Assembly (NCBI GenBank): GCA_900317635.1
Contig: ONHN01000005.1
Location: 62,001-126,000, forward strand
Length of the DNA: 64,000 nucleotides
Direction of reading: 5' to 3'
DNA from: an uncultured Prevotellaceae bacterium
Lineage (GTDB): Bacteria > Bacteroidota > Bacteroidia > Bacteroidales > Bacteroidaceae
Position 1 is the stretch's first letter. Each line of letters opens with the position of its first letter. A model generated the notes under the pieces. The model was not told where the DNA came from. It searched no databases and was given only the letters and a program-made list of their open reading frames with translations. Shown here in pieces: positions 18,970 through 29,067 of the stretch. The translations under genes were made by a program, and so were the position numbers.

Positions 18970-21465
18970 CTACATGTCGCTATCGCCATAGCCACCAGCG
19001 TTTTCAAAGTCTTCGTCGCCCGCAGCGTCGTCGCGCTTTTTCTTTTTCTGCGCTTTGGCGTTGCCGAAGCTGTAGGTAAGGGTGAGGCTGAACGTGCGGC
19101 TATTGCGCCAGTTTTTTTGGTGGCGCGTGAAGGTGTCGGACGAGGTGAAGGTTTCGAAGCGGCGTGTGTTGAGCAAGTCGCGCACGTTGAGCGAAACCGT
19201 GATGGTTTTGTTAAGGAAGGTCTTGCGCAGGCCGAGGTCGAGATTGCCATTGGCCTTGCGGTAACCCTGCGCTACGCTCTGGCGAGAGCGGAAGCGGCCT
19301 GTAGCCTGGAACGAGAGGTCCCACGGCAAGATGAGCGAGGCCTGCACACGCGCGTTCCACGAGAAGCTCTTCTCGGCCTTGCCGCTGACGGTTTGTCCGT
19401 CGATATTGAAGTCGAAAGCGTTGAGCTTATAGTAGTAGAAATTGGCGTTGGTGGAGATGTCGAGGATGCGCCCTATCTTGTTTTTAGCCGTCAGCTCAAG
19501 GCCTGCCGAGGTGCTTCGCGAAACGTTTTCGGTGGTTTGATACATCACGCCGTCAAGCGCGCTCTGCCAGCTGATGCGTTGCATGACGTCGGTGGTAGGC
19601 CGATAGTAGGCCGACACGAGCAGGGAGTGTTGCTCCCACGTGCGCAGGTAGTTGAGCGAGAAATTGTTGCTAAACTCGGGGGTGAGCTCGGGGTTACCAA
19701 AGCGCACCATGGTGGCGTCGCGCGTGTCGCGGAAGGAGTTGAGCTGTCCGCCCCACGGCCGGCGCAGGCGACGCGTATAGTTAAGTTGTAGCTGGTCTTG
19801 CGGCGTAATCTGATAGCTGGCAAAGAGGCTGGGAAAGAGTTGGAAGTAGTCCTTTTGGAAAGGTGCGGGGCGTAAGGCAGGATTGTGTTGCTGGTCGTAG
19901 TCGTAGCTCTTGGTGTCAACGTGCCAGTATTCGCCGCGCAAGCCGCCCATTAGGCCTACCTTGCCAAAGTTCCACGTGACAGTGGCATAGAGCGCATGGA
20001 TCTGGTTTTTATAGTAGAAGTTGTTGTAGAACCCCGTCTCTTCCTGCACGTTCTTACCATCCCACGACGTATTGTCGATCCAGCTCTGCTGCGGGGAATG
20101 CTCGCGCGAGAGGTTGGCCTGATAGCCCGTTTGCAGCTTCAGCGCCTCGCTGATTTGGTTTTCGTAGTCGAGCTTAAACTCCCAGCGGCGGTTGTCCATC
20201 TTGACGGGTCGGTACTGATAGCTATATTCGGTAGGGGCGATGGGCACGAAGTAGGCCGTAGAGTCTTGATACCAGTTGTTGCCGTCGTTGTGCCAGCGGT
20301 TGTGGCTGGCGGAGGCTTCGATGAAGTGCGTGTCGGAGAAGTTGTGGCGATAGTCGAGCGTAAGGTTGTACATGAGCATGTCGCCGCCGTCGCGCGTGCG
20401 TCGCGTCATGAGGTAGCTATCGGTAGGCGCTCCTATCATGCCGTAGTGGTAGGGCGTGATGTTGCTGTTTCGGCGGCCTCCCTTCATCAGCATACCGCTA
20501 AGGCCAAGGTCGTCTTTTTCGGTGATGTGGTAGGTCAGGCCGGCACGGGTGAAGAGGTTGTTACCGAAACCAGAGTTAGTGGTGGCATAGTTTTGGTACA
20601 TTCCCGTTTGTCCGTACGTCTGTTCGCTCTCGCTGCCCCCACGGCTTTCGCGGTGGCGATAGCCGATATTGAAATTGGCATCGAGGCGACGACTGTTGTA
20701 GTTGATGTTGCCGCTGACGTTGGCTCCGCCGCGCGTGTCGGCTCCCGCCTGCACCGAACCAAAATAGCCTGGCTTGCGGTCTTTCTTCAGTACGATGTTG
20801 ATGATGCCAGCCGAGCCTTCGGCAGAGAACTTGGCCGAAGGATTGTCGATGATTTCAATGCGCTCAATGCTCTCGGCGGGTAGCTGCTGAAGGATGTCGC
20901 CCTGGTTGTCGGACGTTAGGCCGCTCTGCTTGCCGTTAATCCACACTTCCACACTGGAGTTGCCCCGAAGCGAAACGTTGCCGTCGTTATCGACCTCAAC
21001 ACTTGGTATGTTTTCGAGCACCTCGCTGGCCGACTGGCCCGCATTAGAAATCTGGCCCTCCACGTTGAACGTCTTGCGGTCAACTTCCAACTTCATCTCG
21101 GAGCGTTGGCCTACGACAACGGCCTCTTCAAGTAACGCATCGTCGGCATCGAGCACGATGTCGGCCAAATGCACGTGTCGCTCAGCTCGCGTCACGGCAA
21201 AGTCGCGGCGCAACGTTTTGTAACCCAAGAAGGTGACAACGGCGGTGTAAGCCCCCTCGGGCAGTCCTGCAATGCGGAACTTACCGTCGGCCTCGGTCAT
21301 GCCAGCCTTGAAGTTCTTAGCTGCACCGCGCTTGTGGATGCTGACAGCGGCATACTCAAGGGGCACAAGGCCCTCTTTCTGCAGTACGCGCCCGTCGACG
21401 GAACCTTGCGCAAAGAGGCTTATGGCAAGGAGAAAAAACGCTATGGTTGAAAGAGCTTTTTGCAT
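18970..21465 (-). CDS. TonB-dependent receptor, outer-membrane beta-barrel family
   Basis: The 831-residue outer-membrane protein has a signal peptide (about 1-19), a carboxypeptidase-regulatory-like domain (about 22-108), a plug-like domain (about 115-235, with LRGNSSVEVWINGKQSG and PSAKFSAEGSAGIINIVLKK), and a long Tyr/Asn/Arg-rich beta-barrel of the OMP_b-brl_3 type ending in an Asp/Glu-rich tail. There is no SusD partner, so it is not a classic glycan-uptake pair. The ligand is unknown. It lies upstream of the convergent gap with array 1 and has no clear promoter match. Confidence 0.85.
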   Translation of the reverse strand: MQKALSTIAFFLLAISLFAQGSVDGRVLQKEGLVPLEYAAVSIHKRGAAKNFKAGMTEADGKFRIAGLPEGAYTAVVTFLGYKTLRRDFAVTRAERHVHLADIVLDADDALLEEAVVVGQRSEMKLEVDRKTFNVEGQISNAGQSASEVLENIPSVEVDNDGNVSLRGNSSVEVWINGKQSGLTSDNQGDILQQLPAESIERIEIIDNPSAKFSAEGSAGIINIVLKKDRKPGYFGSVQAGADTRGGANVSGNINYNSRRLDANFNIGYRHRESRGGSESEQTYGQTGMYQNYATTNSGFGNNLFTRAGLTYHITEKDDLGLSGMLMKGGRRNSNITPYHYGMIGAPTDSYLMTRRTRDGGDMLMYNLTLDYRHNFSDTHFIEASASHNRWHNDGNNWYQDSTAYFVPIAPTEYSYQYRPVKMDNRRWEFKLDYENQISEALKLQTGYQANLSREHSPQQSWIDNTSWDGKNVQEETGFYNNFYYKNQIHALYATVTWNFGKVGLMGGLRGEYWHVDTKSYDYDQQHNPALRPAPFQKDYFQLFPSLFASYQITPQDQLQLNYTRRLRRPWGGQLNSFRDTRDATMVRFGNPELTPEFSNNFSLNYLRTWEQHSLLVSAYYRPTTDVMQRISWQSALDGVMYQTTENVSRSTSAGLELTAKNKIGRILDISTNANFYYYKLNAFDFNIDGQTVSGKAEKSFSWNARVQASLILPWDLSFQATGRFRSRQSVAQGYRKANGNLDLGLRKTFLNKTITVSLNVRDLLNTRRFETFTSSDTFTRHQKNWRNSRTFSLTLTYSFGNAKAQKKKKRDDAAGDEDFENAGGYGDSDM

Positions 21466-21677
21466 AGAGAGTGGTAGCTAACGTATTTAACGGCGCGAAG
21501 TTAGCAAAAGTTTTGCAGAACGGCGGACGTTCCGCGCATCTTCGTTGCGCTGTTCCTCATATATTATTAGAAGTTAGCGTTGGCTTGCGCACTTTGCGCA
21601 CTGGCAAACGCAAGCGAACTACCGCAAAATGGGGCACTGACGCGCTATCTGCATAGGAGCGAGGGCGATAGACCACG

Positions 21678-21711
21678 AAAGTCCCGCGCTGCTCACGCAG
21701 CACGGGACTTT
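21678..21711 (-). terminator. terminator-like hairpin after rplQ
   Basis: Arms of 15 bp with one G-T type pair (around AAAGTCCCG...CGGGACTTT) and a short loop lie 30 bp after the rplQ stop. They mark the end of the S10-spc-alpha operon. Only three T follow directly. Confidence 0.6.
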
Positions 21712-21740
21712 GCATATTGGCTTTGTTGTGGTGTCGGATA

Positions 21741-22250
21741 TTATTCCTCAGCCTTAGCCTCTTCTTCCGCTGCGGGAGCTTCTTCCTTTGCGGGAGCTTC
21801 GGCCTGAGGTGCAGCTGCCTCGGCGGCAGGTGCGGCTTTGCCACGGCCACGGCGCGTACGCTTAGCCTTCTTGTCGGCCTTCAGCATGTTCTCGTTGAAA
21901 TCTACGAGTTCGATGAAAGCCATGTCGGCACCATCGCTTTGGCGGAAGCCCGTCTTGATGACGCGCGTGTAACCGCCAGGACGGCTTGCAATCTTAGGAG
22001 CCACTACACCGAAAAGCTCTTGGATGACATACTTGTCTTGAAGGTAACTGAAGACTACGCGACGAGAGTTGGTGGTGTCTTTCTTGCTTTTGGTGAGCAG
22101 GGGCTCAACGTACTTTTTGAGTGCCTTTGCCTTGGCAAGAGTCGTAGTGATTCTTTTGTGCATGATCAGAGAAACGGCCATATTGGCAAGCATGGCGTGT
22201 CTGTGGGCTGCAGTACGACTCAGATGATTGAATTTCTTTCCGTGTCTCAT
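21741..22250 (-). CDS. rplQ: 50S ribosomal protein bL17
   Basis: This is 169 residues long. The conserved bL17 core occupies about 1-125 ([39 protein letters not shown]). A basic patch and an Ala/Glu/Pro-rich low-complexity tail (about 133-169) follow, an extension common in Bacteroidota. It is the last gene of the operon, 71 bp after rpoA. Confidence 0.96.
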   Translation of the reverse strand: MRHGKKFNHLSRTAAHRHAMLANMAVSLIMHKRITTTLAKAKALKKYVEPLLTKSKKDTTNSRRVVFSYLQDKYVIQELFGVVAPKIASRPGGYTRVIKTGFRQSDGADMAFIELVDFNENMLKADKKAKRTRRGRGKAAPAAEAAAPQAEAPAKEEAPAAEEEAKAEE

Positions 22251-22321
22251 TGTGTTTTGATGTTTGCAACACAGGCTTGGGGCTTAGCCCGTCTCTGGTT
22301 GCTGACAAGGTTTTGAGAAAA

Positions 22322-23314
22322 TTAGTCCTTGTCGAGTTTGTACTTAGTGATATCGGTTCCAAACGACAGATTCAGACTCTCGAGCAAATCATCAAGCTCG
22401 GTGAGCGATTTCTTACCGAAGTTGCGGAACTTTAAGAGGTCGTTCTTGTTGAACTGTACGAGGTCGCCTAAGGTTTCTACTTCGGCAGCCTTGAGGCAGT
22501 TCAGGGCACGAACGCTGAGGTTCATGTCAACAAGACGGGTCTTGAGGAGTTGGCGCATGCGCAGTACGTCTTCATCAAACTCTTCATTGTCGGCCTCGGC
22601 GGCATCGTCGATGGTTATCTTCTCGTCGGAGAAGAGCATGAAGTGATAGATGAGAATACGAGCGGCCTCCTTGAGGGCATCCTTCGGGTGAATGGAACCG
22701 TCCGTGGTGACTTCAAGCACGAGCTTGTCGTAGTCCGTCTTCTGCTCAACGCGGAAGGGTTCTACGCTATACTTCACGTTACGGATGGGCGTATAGATTG
22801 AGTCGATGGCTATCGTGCTAACATCGTTGCAAAACTCGCGGTTTTCGTCGGCGGGGACGTAGCCACGGCCTTTGTTGATGTTGAGCTCAATGGTCACGGA
22901 CGCTTTAGCGTCGAGGTGACAGATAACCAGCTCGGGGTTGAGCACTTCAAACCCCGTGAGGTGTTTGCCGATCTCGCCAGCCTTGAATTCGGTGGTGCCG
23001 GAAACAGTGAAGCTGACTTTCTCGGTTTCGGTTGCTTCCACTACTTGCTTGAAGCGTACCTGCTTGAGGTTAAGGATGATGTTGGTCACATCTTCTTTCG
23101 CGCCTGGGATGGTGGCAAACTCGTGTTCAACGCCAGCAATCTTGATGGTGTTGATAGCGTAGCCTTCAAGGGAGGAAAGCAAGATGCGGCGCAGGGCATT
23201 TCCGACGGTGGTACCGAAGCCTGGCTCTAATGGACGAAACTCGAACTTACCGTACTTGTCGTCGTTTTCCAACATGATAACCTTGTCAGGTTTCTGAAAT
23301 GCTAATATCGCCAT
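22322..23314 (-). CDS. rpoA: DNA-directed RNA polymerase subunit alpha
   Basis: The 330-residue protein has the N-terminal assembly domain (about 1-230; [20 protein letters not shown]) and the C-terminal domain (about 250-325; [20 protein letters not shown] and [13 protein letters not shown]). The gap to rpsD is 149 bp and contains a 10-bp stem (23391-23400 with 23424-23433) that could set the rpoA level. Confidence 0.98.
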   Translation of the reverse strand: MAILAFQKPDKVIMLENDDKYGKFEFRPLEPGFGTTVGNALRRILLSSLEGYAINTIKIAGVEHEFATIPGAKEDVTNIILNLKQVRFKQVVEATETEKVSFTVSGTTEFKAGEIGKHLTGFEVLNPELVICHLDAKASVTIELNINKGRGYVPADENREFCNDVSTIAIDSIYTPIRNVKYSVEPFRVEQKTDYDKLVLEVTTDGSIHPKDALKEAARILIYHFMLFSDEKITIDDAAEADNEEFDEDVLRMRQLLKTRLVDMNLSVRALNCLKAAEVETLGDLVQFNKNDLLKFRNFGKKSLTELDDLLESLNLSFGTDITKYKLDKD

Positions 23315-23390
23315 AAATGCTGTTGGTTTTTTATTGTTAAGTGGAAGAAGTGGGTGCTGACGGGCAATGCCACATGCACATTTACGCTGC

Positions 23391-23433
23391 GCCTCGCAAG
23401 CGGGGCGCGGCGGCGGAACGGCTCTTGCGAGGC
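23391..23433 (-). other. hairpin between rpsD and rpoA
   Basis: The arms GCCTCGCAAG and CTTGCGAGGC are perfect complements around a GC-rich 23-nt loop. No T-run follows, so it is more likely a processing or stability element than a terminator. Confidence 0.45.
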
Positions 23434-23463
23434 CGTACCGCCAACCGAGGTTTCCCGGCTGTA

Positions 23464-24072
23464 TTAGTTCTTAGAGTAGAGTTCGACGATGAGCTGTTCC
23501 CTGATGTTTTCGGGAATGTCGGCACGTTCGGGCTTGTGGAGGAACTTACCGGCTTTGGCAGCTTCATCCCACTCTATCCAGGGATACTTGCTGTGGTTGA
23601 AACCAGCAAGGCTGTCGGCGATGACTTCGAGCGATTTGCTCTTTTCGCGCACGGCGATGATTTGTCCGGGCTTCACGCTGTAGGAGGGCACGTTTGTCAC
23701 ACGACCATCGACCGTGATGTGGCGGTGGCTGACGAGCTGGCGTGCTGCTGCGCGCGTGGGAGCGATACCGAGGCGATAGACAACATTGTCGAGACGGCAC
23801 TCAAGGCTCTGCAACAGGATTTCGCCCGTAATGCCAGAGCTGGCAGCAGCTTTGTTGAACAAATTGCGGAACTGCTTTTCGAGTACGCCATACGTGTATT
23901 TAGCCTTCTGCTTCTCGGCAAGCATAACGCCGTACTCGGAGGTCTTACGACGGCGGTTGTTGCCGTGCTGACCAGGAGGGAAGTTACGCTTTGAGAGGAC
24001 TTTGTCGGGACCGAAGATTGCTTCGCCGAAACGACGGGCAATACGTGACTTGGGGCCAATATATCTTGCCAT
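23464..24072 (-). CDS. rpsD: 30S ribosomal protein uS4
   Basis: The 202-residue assembly-initiating small-subunit protein has the N-terminal [20 protein letters not shown] and the S4 RNA-binding domain (about 95-155; [30 protein letters not shown]). No N-terminal zinc cysteines are present. It follows rpsK by 125 bp. Confidence 0.97.
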   Translation of the reverse strand: MARYIGPKSRIARRFGEAIFGPDKVLSKRNFPPGQHGNNRRRKTSEYGVMLAEKQKAKYTYGVLEKQFRNLFNKAAASSGITGEILLQSLECRLDNVVYRLGIAPTRAAARQLVSHRHITVDGRVTNVPSYSVKPGQIIAVREKSKSLEVIADSLAGFNHSKYPWIEWDEAAKAGKFLHKPERADIPENIREQLIVELYSKN

Positions 24073-24197
24073 ATTCTACGTTTGATTTTTTGTTCGTTTT
24101 AACAACAGACGTTTGCTTTTCGTCAAAGGCATTGCCTGCAACTGCTGGCACTGCGCGAAGAACGTTGACAGAAACGTTGTTTAACTTGCTAATTGCA

Positions 24198-24587
24198 TTA
24201 TACTCTGCGACGCTTCGGGGGACGACATCCGTTGAAGGGCAGTGGCGTAACGTCGATGATTTCCGTCACTTCGATGCCAGCACCATGCGTGGCGCGGATG
24301 GCGGATTCGCGACCGTTGCCGGGTCCTTTGACGTAGGCTTTTACTTTGCGAAGACCGAGGTCGTAAGCTACCTTGGCGCAGTCTTGCGCTGCCATTTGGG
24401 CAGCGTAGGGCGTGTTCTTCTTCGAACCACGGAAGCCCATCTTGCCTGCACTTGACCAAGAGATTACCTGTCCTTCGCTGTTGGCTAAGGACACGATGAT
24501 ATTGTTGAAAGAGCTGTGGACGTGGAGCTGTCCCATTGCGGAAACCTTCACGACACGCTTCTTTGCAGCTGCTTGTTTCTTTGCCAT
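24198..24587 (-). CDS. rpsK: 30S ribosomal protein uS11
   Basis: The 129-residue platform protein carries [40 protein letters not shown] and the C-terminal [18 protein letters not shown]. It follows rpsM by 11 bp. This is the standard order rpsM-rpsK-rpsD-rpoA. Confidence 0.97.
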   Translation of the reverse strand: MAKKQAAAKKRVVKVSAMGQLHVHSSFNNIIVSLANSEGQVISWSSAGKMGFRGSKKNTPYAAQMAAQDCAKVAYDLGLRKVKAYVKGPGNGRESAIRATHGAGIEVTEIIDVTPLPFNGCRPPKRRRV

Positions 24588-24598
24588 AACTATACGTA

Positions 24599-24979
24599 TT
24601 ATTTAGTAGCTTTTTTCTTGTTAGCAACGGTCTTCTTGCGACCCTTACGGGTGCGAGCGTTGTTCTTCGTGCTTTGGCCGCGAACGGGGAGGCCGATACG
24701 GTGGCGAATGCCACGATAGCAGCCGATGTCCATCAGGCGCTTAATGTTCATTTGGATCTCGCCACGGAGGTCGCCTTCGACCTTAAATTCCGCACCGATG
24801 ATTTCACGGATTTTAGCAGCCTGGTCGTCGGTCCAGTCCTTGACTTTAATGTCGCGGTCAATGCCGGCCTTATCCAAAATCTTGGCCGCGCTGCTACGAC
24901 CTATTCCAAAGATATAGGTCAAAGCGATTTCCCCACGCTTATTCTGGGGCAAATCGACACCAACAATTCTTATTGCCAT
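24599..24979 (-). CDS. rpsM: 30S ribosomal protein uS13
   Basis: The 126-residue head protein begins [20 protein letters not shown] and includes the [19 protein letters not shown] motif and a Lys-rich tail that contacts tRNA. It lies 36 bp after rpmJ. Confidence 0.97.
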   Translation of the reverse strand: MAIRIVGVDLPQNKRGEIALTYIFGIGRSSAAKILDKAGIDRDIKVKDWTDDQAAKIREIIGAEFKVEGDLRGEIQMNIKRLMDIGCYRGIRHRIGLPVRGQSTKNNARTRKGRKKTVANKKKATK

Positions 24980-25015
24980 ATTCTGTAATCTTTTATTGCA
25001 GATGTTCGGGAGAAG

Positions 25016-25132
25016 TTAACCCTGACGAAGTTTAAACTTAGGGTTCTTCTTGTTAATCACGTACAAGCGTCCTTTACGGCGGACAATCTTGCAGTCCTCG
25101 TTACGCTTTTTCAGAGATGCTCTTGTTTTCAT
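25016..25132 (-). CDS. rpmJ: 50S ribosomal protein bL36
   Basis: The 38-residue protein reads [20 protein letters not shown] then [18 protein letters not shown]. Only one cysteine is present, so this is the zinc-independent form. It lies between infA (15 bp) and rpsM (36 bp), exactly where bL36 is expected. Confidence 0.93.
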   Translation of the reverse strand: MKTRASLKKRNEDCKIVRRKGRLYVINKKNPKFKLRQG

Positions 25133-25147
25133 TGTATTTGGCTTTTT

Positions 25148-25366
25148 TTATTTGTATCGGAACACGATCCTGCCTTTTGTAAGGTCGTAGGGCGTCATTT
25201 CGACTTTCACCTTGTCGCCAGGAAGGATGCGGATGTAGTGTAAACGCATCTTGCCAGAGATGTGAGCCGTAATCTCGTGGCCGTTTTGGAGTTCCACGCG
25301 GAAGTTGGCATTTCCAAGGGCCTCGATGATGGTACCGTCTTGCTCAATTGCTGACTGTTTTGACAT
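25148..25366 (-). CDS. infA: translation initiation factor IF-1
   Basis: The 72-residue OB-fold protein binds the ribosomal A site. It shows [40 protein letters not shown] and [12 protein letters not shown]. The start lies 2 bp from the map stop, so the two are translationally linked. Confidence 0.97.
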   Translation of the reverse strand: MSKQSAIEQDGTIIEALGNANFRVELQNGHEITAHISGKMRLHYIRILPGDKVKVEMTPYDLTKGRIVFRYK

Positions 25367-25368
25367 AC

Positions 25369-26163
25369 TTATTTGCTTTTGTTTTCTATTTCTTCAATCG
25401 CCTCGAAAGAAGAGAGGATATCTACTTTCCCGTTATGCAGTGCTACGGAATGCTCGAAGTGGGCAGCCCAACTGCCGTCCTGCGTCTTTGCCGACCATTT
25501 GTCGTCGGCCAAGTAGAGGGAGGGCGAACCTTGGGTTATCATTGGCTCGATGGCGATGCAGAGTCCGTTTTTCAAGACTTTGCCGTTACCTTTCTTACCA
25601 TAGTTGGGCACCATGGGGTCTTCGTGCATCTTGCGACCCACACCGTGGCCTACAAACTCGCGCACGACACCATATCCCTCGCTCTCTGCCCTGCTCTGAA
25701 CGGCATAGCCTATGTCGCCGAGGCGATGGCCCACACATACTTGCTGTATGCCAGCATAGAGAGCTTCCTTCGTAGCGCGTAGCAGGTTTTGTATCTCGGG
25801 CTTCACCTCGCCTACGCAGAACGTGTAGCAAGAGTCGCCATTAAACCCATCGATGTAAGCTCCGCAATCTACGGAAACAATGTCGCCCTCCTCGAGGGGA
25901 CGGTCGTCGGGAACGCCGTGGACAATGACATCATTGACAGAGGTACAGATGGAGGCAGGGAAAGGGCCGCCGTAGGGATTGGGAAATCCCTTGAATACGG
26001 GAATTGCACCGTGGTCGCGGATGAATTGTTCGGCAATGGTGTCCATTTGGCGTGTTGTCACACCAGGTTTCACCATCTTTGCCATTTCTGCAAGGGTGCC
26101 TGCCACGATGAGGTTTGCTTTCCGCAGCAGCTCTATCTCTTCCTCTGTCTTTAGATATATCAT
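25369..26163 (-). CDS. map: type I methionine aminopeptidase
   Basis: The 264-residue metalloenzyme removes initiator methionine. Metal ligands sit in recognisable blocks: [13 protein letters not shown] (substrate His), [17 protein letters not shown] (two Asp), [12 protein letters not shown] (His), and the two C-terminal Glu in AIEPMITQG and FEHSVAL. It lies between secY (24 bp) and infA, the normal spc-operon order here. Confidence 0.96.
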   Translation of the reverse strand: MIYLKTEEEIELLRKANLIVAGTLAEMAKMVKPGVTTRQMDTIAEQFIRDHGAIPVFKGFPNPYGGPFPASICTSVNDVIVHGVPDDRPLEEGDIVSVDCGAYIDGFNGDSCYTFCVGEVKPEIQNLLRATKEALYAGIQQVCVGHRLGDIGYAVQSRAESEGYGVVREFVGHGVGRKMHEDPMVPNYGKKGNGKVLKNGLCIAIEPMITQGSPSLYLADDKWSAKTQDGSWAAHFEHSVALHNGKVDILSSFEAIEEIENKSK

Positions 26164-26187
26164 TGAAGGAATATCCTCAAGTTTTCT

Positions 26188-27534
26188 TTAGTATGCCGAT
26201 ACGCCTGCTCCGCCGCGCGTATGACCTGCACTGAGCAGACCGTCGTAGTGGCGAACGAGCATGTAGCTCTCAATTTGTTGCAACGTGTCGATAACCACAC
26301 CCACGAGGATGAGCAACGACGTGCCACCAAAGAACATAGCGAAAGCTTGTTTCACGCCCAAAGCGTAGGCCAAGGCGGGGAGGATGGCAATGAGGGCGAT
26401 AAAGAGAGAGCCAGGCAGCGTGATGCGCGACATCACCGTGTCAATATAGTCCGCCGTGGGCTTACCAGGCTTCACACCAGGAATGAAACCACTGTTGCGC
26501 TTCATATCCTCGGCCATCTGCACGGGGTTCATCGTGATGGCCGTGTAGAAATACGTGAAGGCGATAATGAGCAGGGCATAAACGATACAGTAGGGCAAGG
26601 AGAACTGGTCGGAAAGAACTTTCACGATAGTTCCGCCGCCGTCCTTCGAGAAGGCCTGCATCACACTGGCGGGAATAAACATAATGGCCTGAGCAAAGAT
26701 GATAGGCATCACGTTGGCAGCAAAAAGCTTCAGCGGGATGTACTGGCGTGCTCCTCCTACCTGACGACCGCCTTCGATGCGCTTGGCATACTGCACGGGC
26801 ACCTTGCGGGTGGCCTTGACAAGCAGGATGGAGAGCATCATAACAAAGAGCAGGGCGACAATTTCTATGAGGAACTTAATCAGACCACCACCTTCGGCAC
26901 TGGTAAGAGCTGTCGTGAACTCTTCCATCACAGCACTGGGGAAGCGGGCGATGATACCAATCATAATGATAAGGCTCACGCCGTTGCCCACACCCTTGTC
27001 GGTGATGCGCTCACCGAGCCAAAGGATGAACATACTGCCTGCTGCAAGGATAATGGTAGAAGTAAGCATAAAGCCAAAACCGTCGTCAACGGTGAAAGCG
27101 CCGCTACCGCCTACCTGTGCTTTCAGGTTAATCATATACGTCGGAGCTTGGAAGAGCAAGATGGCCACCGTCAGGTAACGGGTGATCTGATTGATCTTGC
27201 GTCGTCCGCTCTCGCCTTCCCGCTGCATCTTCTGGAAGTAGGGCACGGCCACGGCCAGCAGCTGCACAACGATGGAGGCTGAGATGTAAGGCATAATACC
27301 CAACGCGAAGATGGAAGCGTGGGAGAATGCACCGCCGGAGAACATGTTCAACAGCGACATCAGGCCTTCACTCGTTTGCTGAGAGAGCTGGTCGAGGCGT
27401 GCGGGGTCGATACCGGGAAGGACAACAAAAGAACCGAAGCGGTAAACCGCAACGAAGAGGAGGGTGATGAGGAGGCGCTGACGCAGGTCCTCAATTCTCC
27501 AAATGTTCTTCAGTGTCTCGACTATTTTTTTCAT
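26188..27534 (-). CDS. secY: preprotein translocase subunit SecY
   Basis: The 448-residue channel of the Sec translocon has about ten membrane helices and typical blocks: LGIMPYISASIVVQLLAV, the cytoplasmic loop REGESGRRKINQITRY, and ADYIDTVMSRITLPGSLFIA. The start lies 2 bp from the rplO stop. The C-terminus ends TRGGAGVSAY. Confidence 0.97.
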   Translation of the reverse strand: MKKIVETLKNIWRIEDLRQRLLITLLFVAVYRFGSFVVLPGIDPARLDQLSQQTSEGLMSLLNMFSGGAFSHASIFALGIMPYISASIVVQLLAVAVPYFQKMQREGESGRRKINQITRYLTVAILLFQAPTYMINLKAQVGGSGAFTVDDGFGFMLTSTIILAAGSMFILWLGERITDKGVGNGVSLIIMIGIIARFPSAVMEEFTTALTSAEGGGLIKFLIEIVALLFVMMLSILLVKATRKVPVQYAKRIEGGRQVGGARQYIPLKLFAANVMPIIFAQAIMFIPASVMQAFSKDGGGTIVKVLSDQFSLPYCIVYALLIIAFTYFYTAITMNPVQMAEDMKRNSGFIPGVKPGKPTADYIDTVMSRITLPGSLFIALIAILPALAYALGVKQAFAMFFGGTSLLILVGVVIDTLQQIESYMLVRHYDGLLSAGHTRGGAGVSAY

Positions 27535-27536
27535 AA

Positions 27537-27983
27537 TTAAATTTTGGTGGCTGTTCCGCCTGCTGCAACAATGGCAGCTTCGGCTGACTTAGAGAAGGCA
27601 TTGGCCGTGACGTCAAGTTTTGCCTTGAGTTCGCCATTACCCAGAATTTTCACTAAGTGTTTTTTGCTGATGAGACCAGCGTCAATAAGTTGCTCGCGAC
27701 CGATGGCTTCGTAGCCACGGGCATCAGCCAAAGCCTGCAACACGTCGAGGTTGATAGCTTTGTATTCAACGCGGTTGATGTTCTTAAAGCCGAACTTAGG
27801 CAGACGGCGCTGCAAAGGCATCTGACCACCTTCGAAACCAATCTTCTTGTGGTAGCCAGAGCGTGCTTTAGCACCCTTGTGGCCGCGTGTGGACGTGCCG
27901 CCCATACCTGAACCCGGACCACGGCCGATACGGCGGTCGTGGTGGGTAGAGCCTGCGGCGGGTTTTAACGTATGAAGTTTCAT
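27537..27983 (-). CDS. rplO: 50S ribosomal protein uL15
   Basis: The 148-residue late-assembly protein begins MKLHTLKPAAGSTHHDRRIG, has the Gly/Arg-rich loop (GRGPGSGMGGTSTRGHKGAK) and a C-terminal globular part. It precedes secY, as usual. Confidence 0.97.
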   Translation of the reverse strand: MKLHTLKPAAGSTHHDRRIGRGPGSGMGGTSTRGHKGAKARSGYHKKIGFEGGQMPLQRRLPKFGFKNINRVEYKAINLDVLQALADARGYEAIGREQLIDAGLISKKHLVKILGNGELKAKLDVTANAFSKSAEAAIVAAGGTATKI

Positions 27984-28006
27984 TGTGTGTATACCTCTTT
28001 TTGTAA

Positions 28007-28183
28007 TTATTCTACAACGGTTACCAAATGGCGAACTTTGCGAATCATACCGCGTACGGAGGGAGTATCTTCCATCTCAACGGTGCGCGCCATTTTTCTC
28101 AGGCCGAGTGCGTCCAAGGTGCGCTTTTGATCCTTGGGGGCACCGATGCGGCTCTTTGTTTGTTTGATCTTAATTGTTGCCAT
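28007..28183 (-). CDS. rpmD: 50S ribosomal protein uL30
   Basis: The 58-residue protein begins MATIKIKQTKSRIGAPKDQK and continues TLDALGLRKM, then DTPSVRGMIRKVRHLV. It sits between rpsE (6 bp) and rplO (23 bp), its expected place. Confidence 0.93.
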   Translation of the reverse strand: MATIKIKQTKSRIGAPKDQKRTLDALGLRKMARTVEMEDTPSVRGMIRKVRHLVTVVE

Positions 28184-28189
28184 AGTTGT

Positions 28190-28699
28190 TTATCCTCTGA
28201 AAACTTTTTCTACAGGAATACCACGGAGCTGGGCAATAGTACGTGCATCGCGCACGTTGCTCAACGCCTCAATTGTTGCCTTAACGAGGTTGTGGGGGTT
28301 GGAGCTGCCTTTCGACTTGGCCAACACGTCTTCAATGCCCACGCTCTCGAGCACAGCGCGCATAGCACCGCCGGCCACAACGCCCGTACCTTTAGAGGCG
28401 GGACGGAGCAGGACGTTGGCACCGCCGTAGCGGGCTGCCGTTTCGTGAGGGATTGTGCCCTTGAGAACGGGCACGCGGATGAGGTTCTTCTTAGCGGCCT
28501 CCACGCCTTTGGCAATAGCTGCGGTCACTTCGCCAGCCTTACCTAAGCCGTAGCCGATAACGCCCTTACCGTCGCCTACCACTACAATGGCAGCAAAGGT
28601 GAAGGTGCGTCCGCCCTTCGTTACTTTAGTCGTGCGGTTGATGGCAACCAGACGATCCTTTAAGTCTTCGCTATTTACAATTACTCTGTTCGTTGCCAT
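28190..28699 (-). CDS. rpsE: 30S ribosomal protein uS5
   Basis: The 169-residue decoding-fidelity protein has the N-terminal double-stranded RNA-binding fold ([35 protein letters not shown]) and the C-terminal domain ([18 protein letters not shown]). It follows rplR by 5 bp. Confidence 0.97.
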   Translation of the reverse strand: MATNRVIVNSEDLKDRLVAINRTTKVTKGGRTFTFAAIVVVGDGKGVIGYGLGKAGEVTAAIAKGVEAAKKNLIRVPVLKGTIPHETAARYGGANVLLRPASKGTGVVAGGAMRAVLESVGIEDVLAKSKGSSNPHNLVKATIEALSNVRDARTIAQLRGIPVEKVFRG

Positions 28700-28704
28700 A
28701 ATCT

Positions 28705-29049
28705 TTAGAATTTAAGGCCGCCTTTTCGCGCGCCGTCTGCCAATTCTTTTACACGACCGTGGTAGAGATAACCATTGCGGTCGAACACTACAGTCTCAAT
28801 GCCAGCAGCAAGGGCCTTCTCGGCAATAACTGCGCCTACCTTAGCGGCTTGCTCCTTCTTGGGCATAGCCTCCATTCCGAGGGAAGAGGCACTTACCAAG
28901 GTGCTGGCTGTTTCGTCGTTGATAATCTGAGCATAAATCTGCTTATTGCTGCGGAAAACGCTCAGGCGGGGACGGGAAGCCGTGCCCGAAATCTTATTGC
29001 GTACCCGATACTTGATCTTGAGTCGGCGTAATTCTTTCTTTGTTGACAT
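28705..29049 (-). CDS. rplR: 50S ribosomal protein uL18
   Basis: The 114-residue 5S rRNA-binding protein has [38 protein letters not shown] and the C-terminal [20 protein letters not shown]. It follows rplF by 18 bp. Confidence 0.97.
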   Translation of the reverse strand: MSTKKELRRLKIKYRVRNKISGTASRPRLSVFRSNKQIYAQIINDETASTLVSASSLGMEAMPKKEQAAKVGAVIAEKALAAGIETVVFDRNGYLYHGRVKELADGARKGGLKF

Positions 29050-29067
29050 AATCTTATCCTATTTTGA

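Noticed and set aside
18677..18991. Small frames on both strands across array 1
   Set aside because: They translate the repeated units (FPPRF-like peptides) and have no start context.
26221..27282. 353-codon plus-strand frame opposite secY
   Set aside because: Shadow. The minus-strand SecY has clear membrane helices and motifs.
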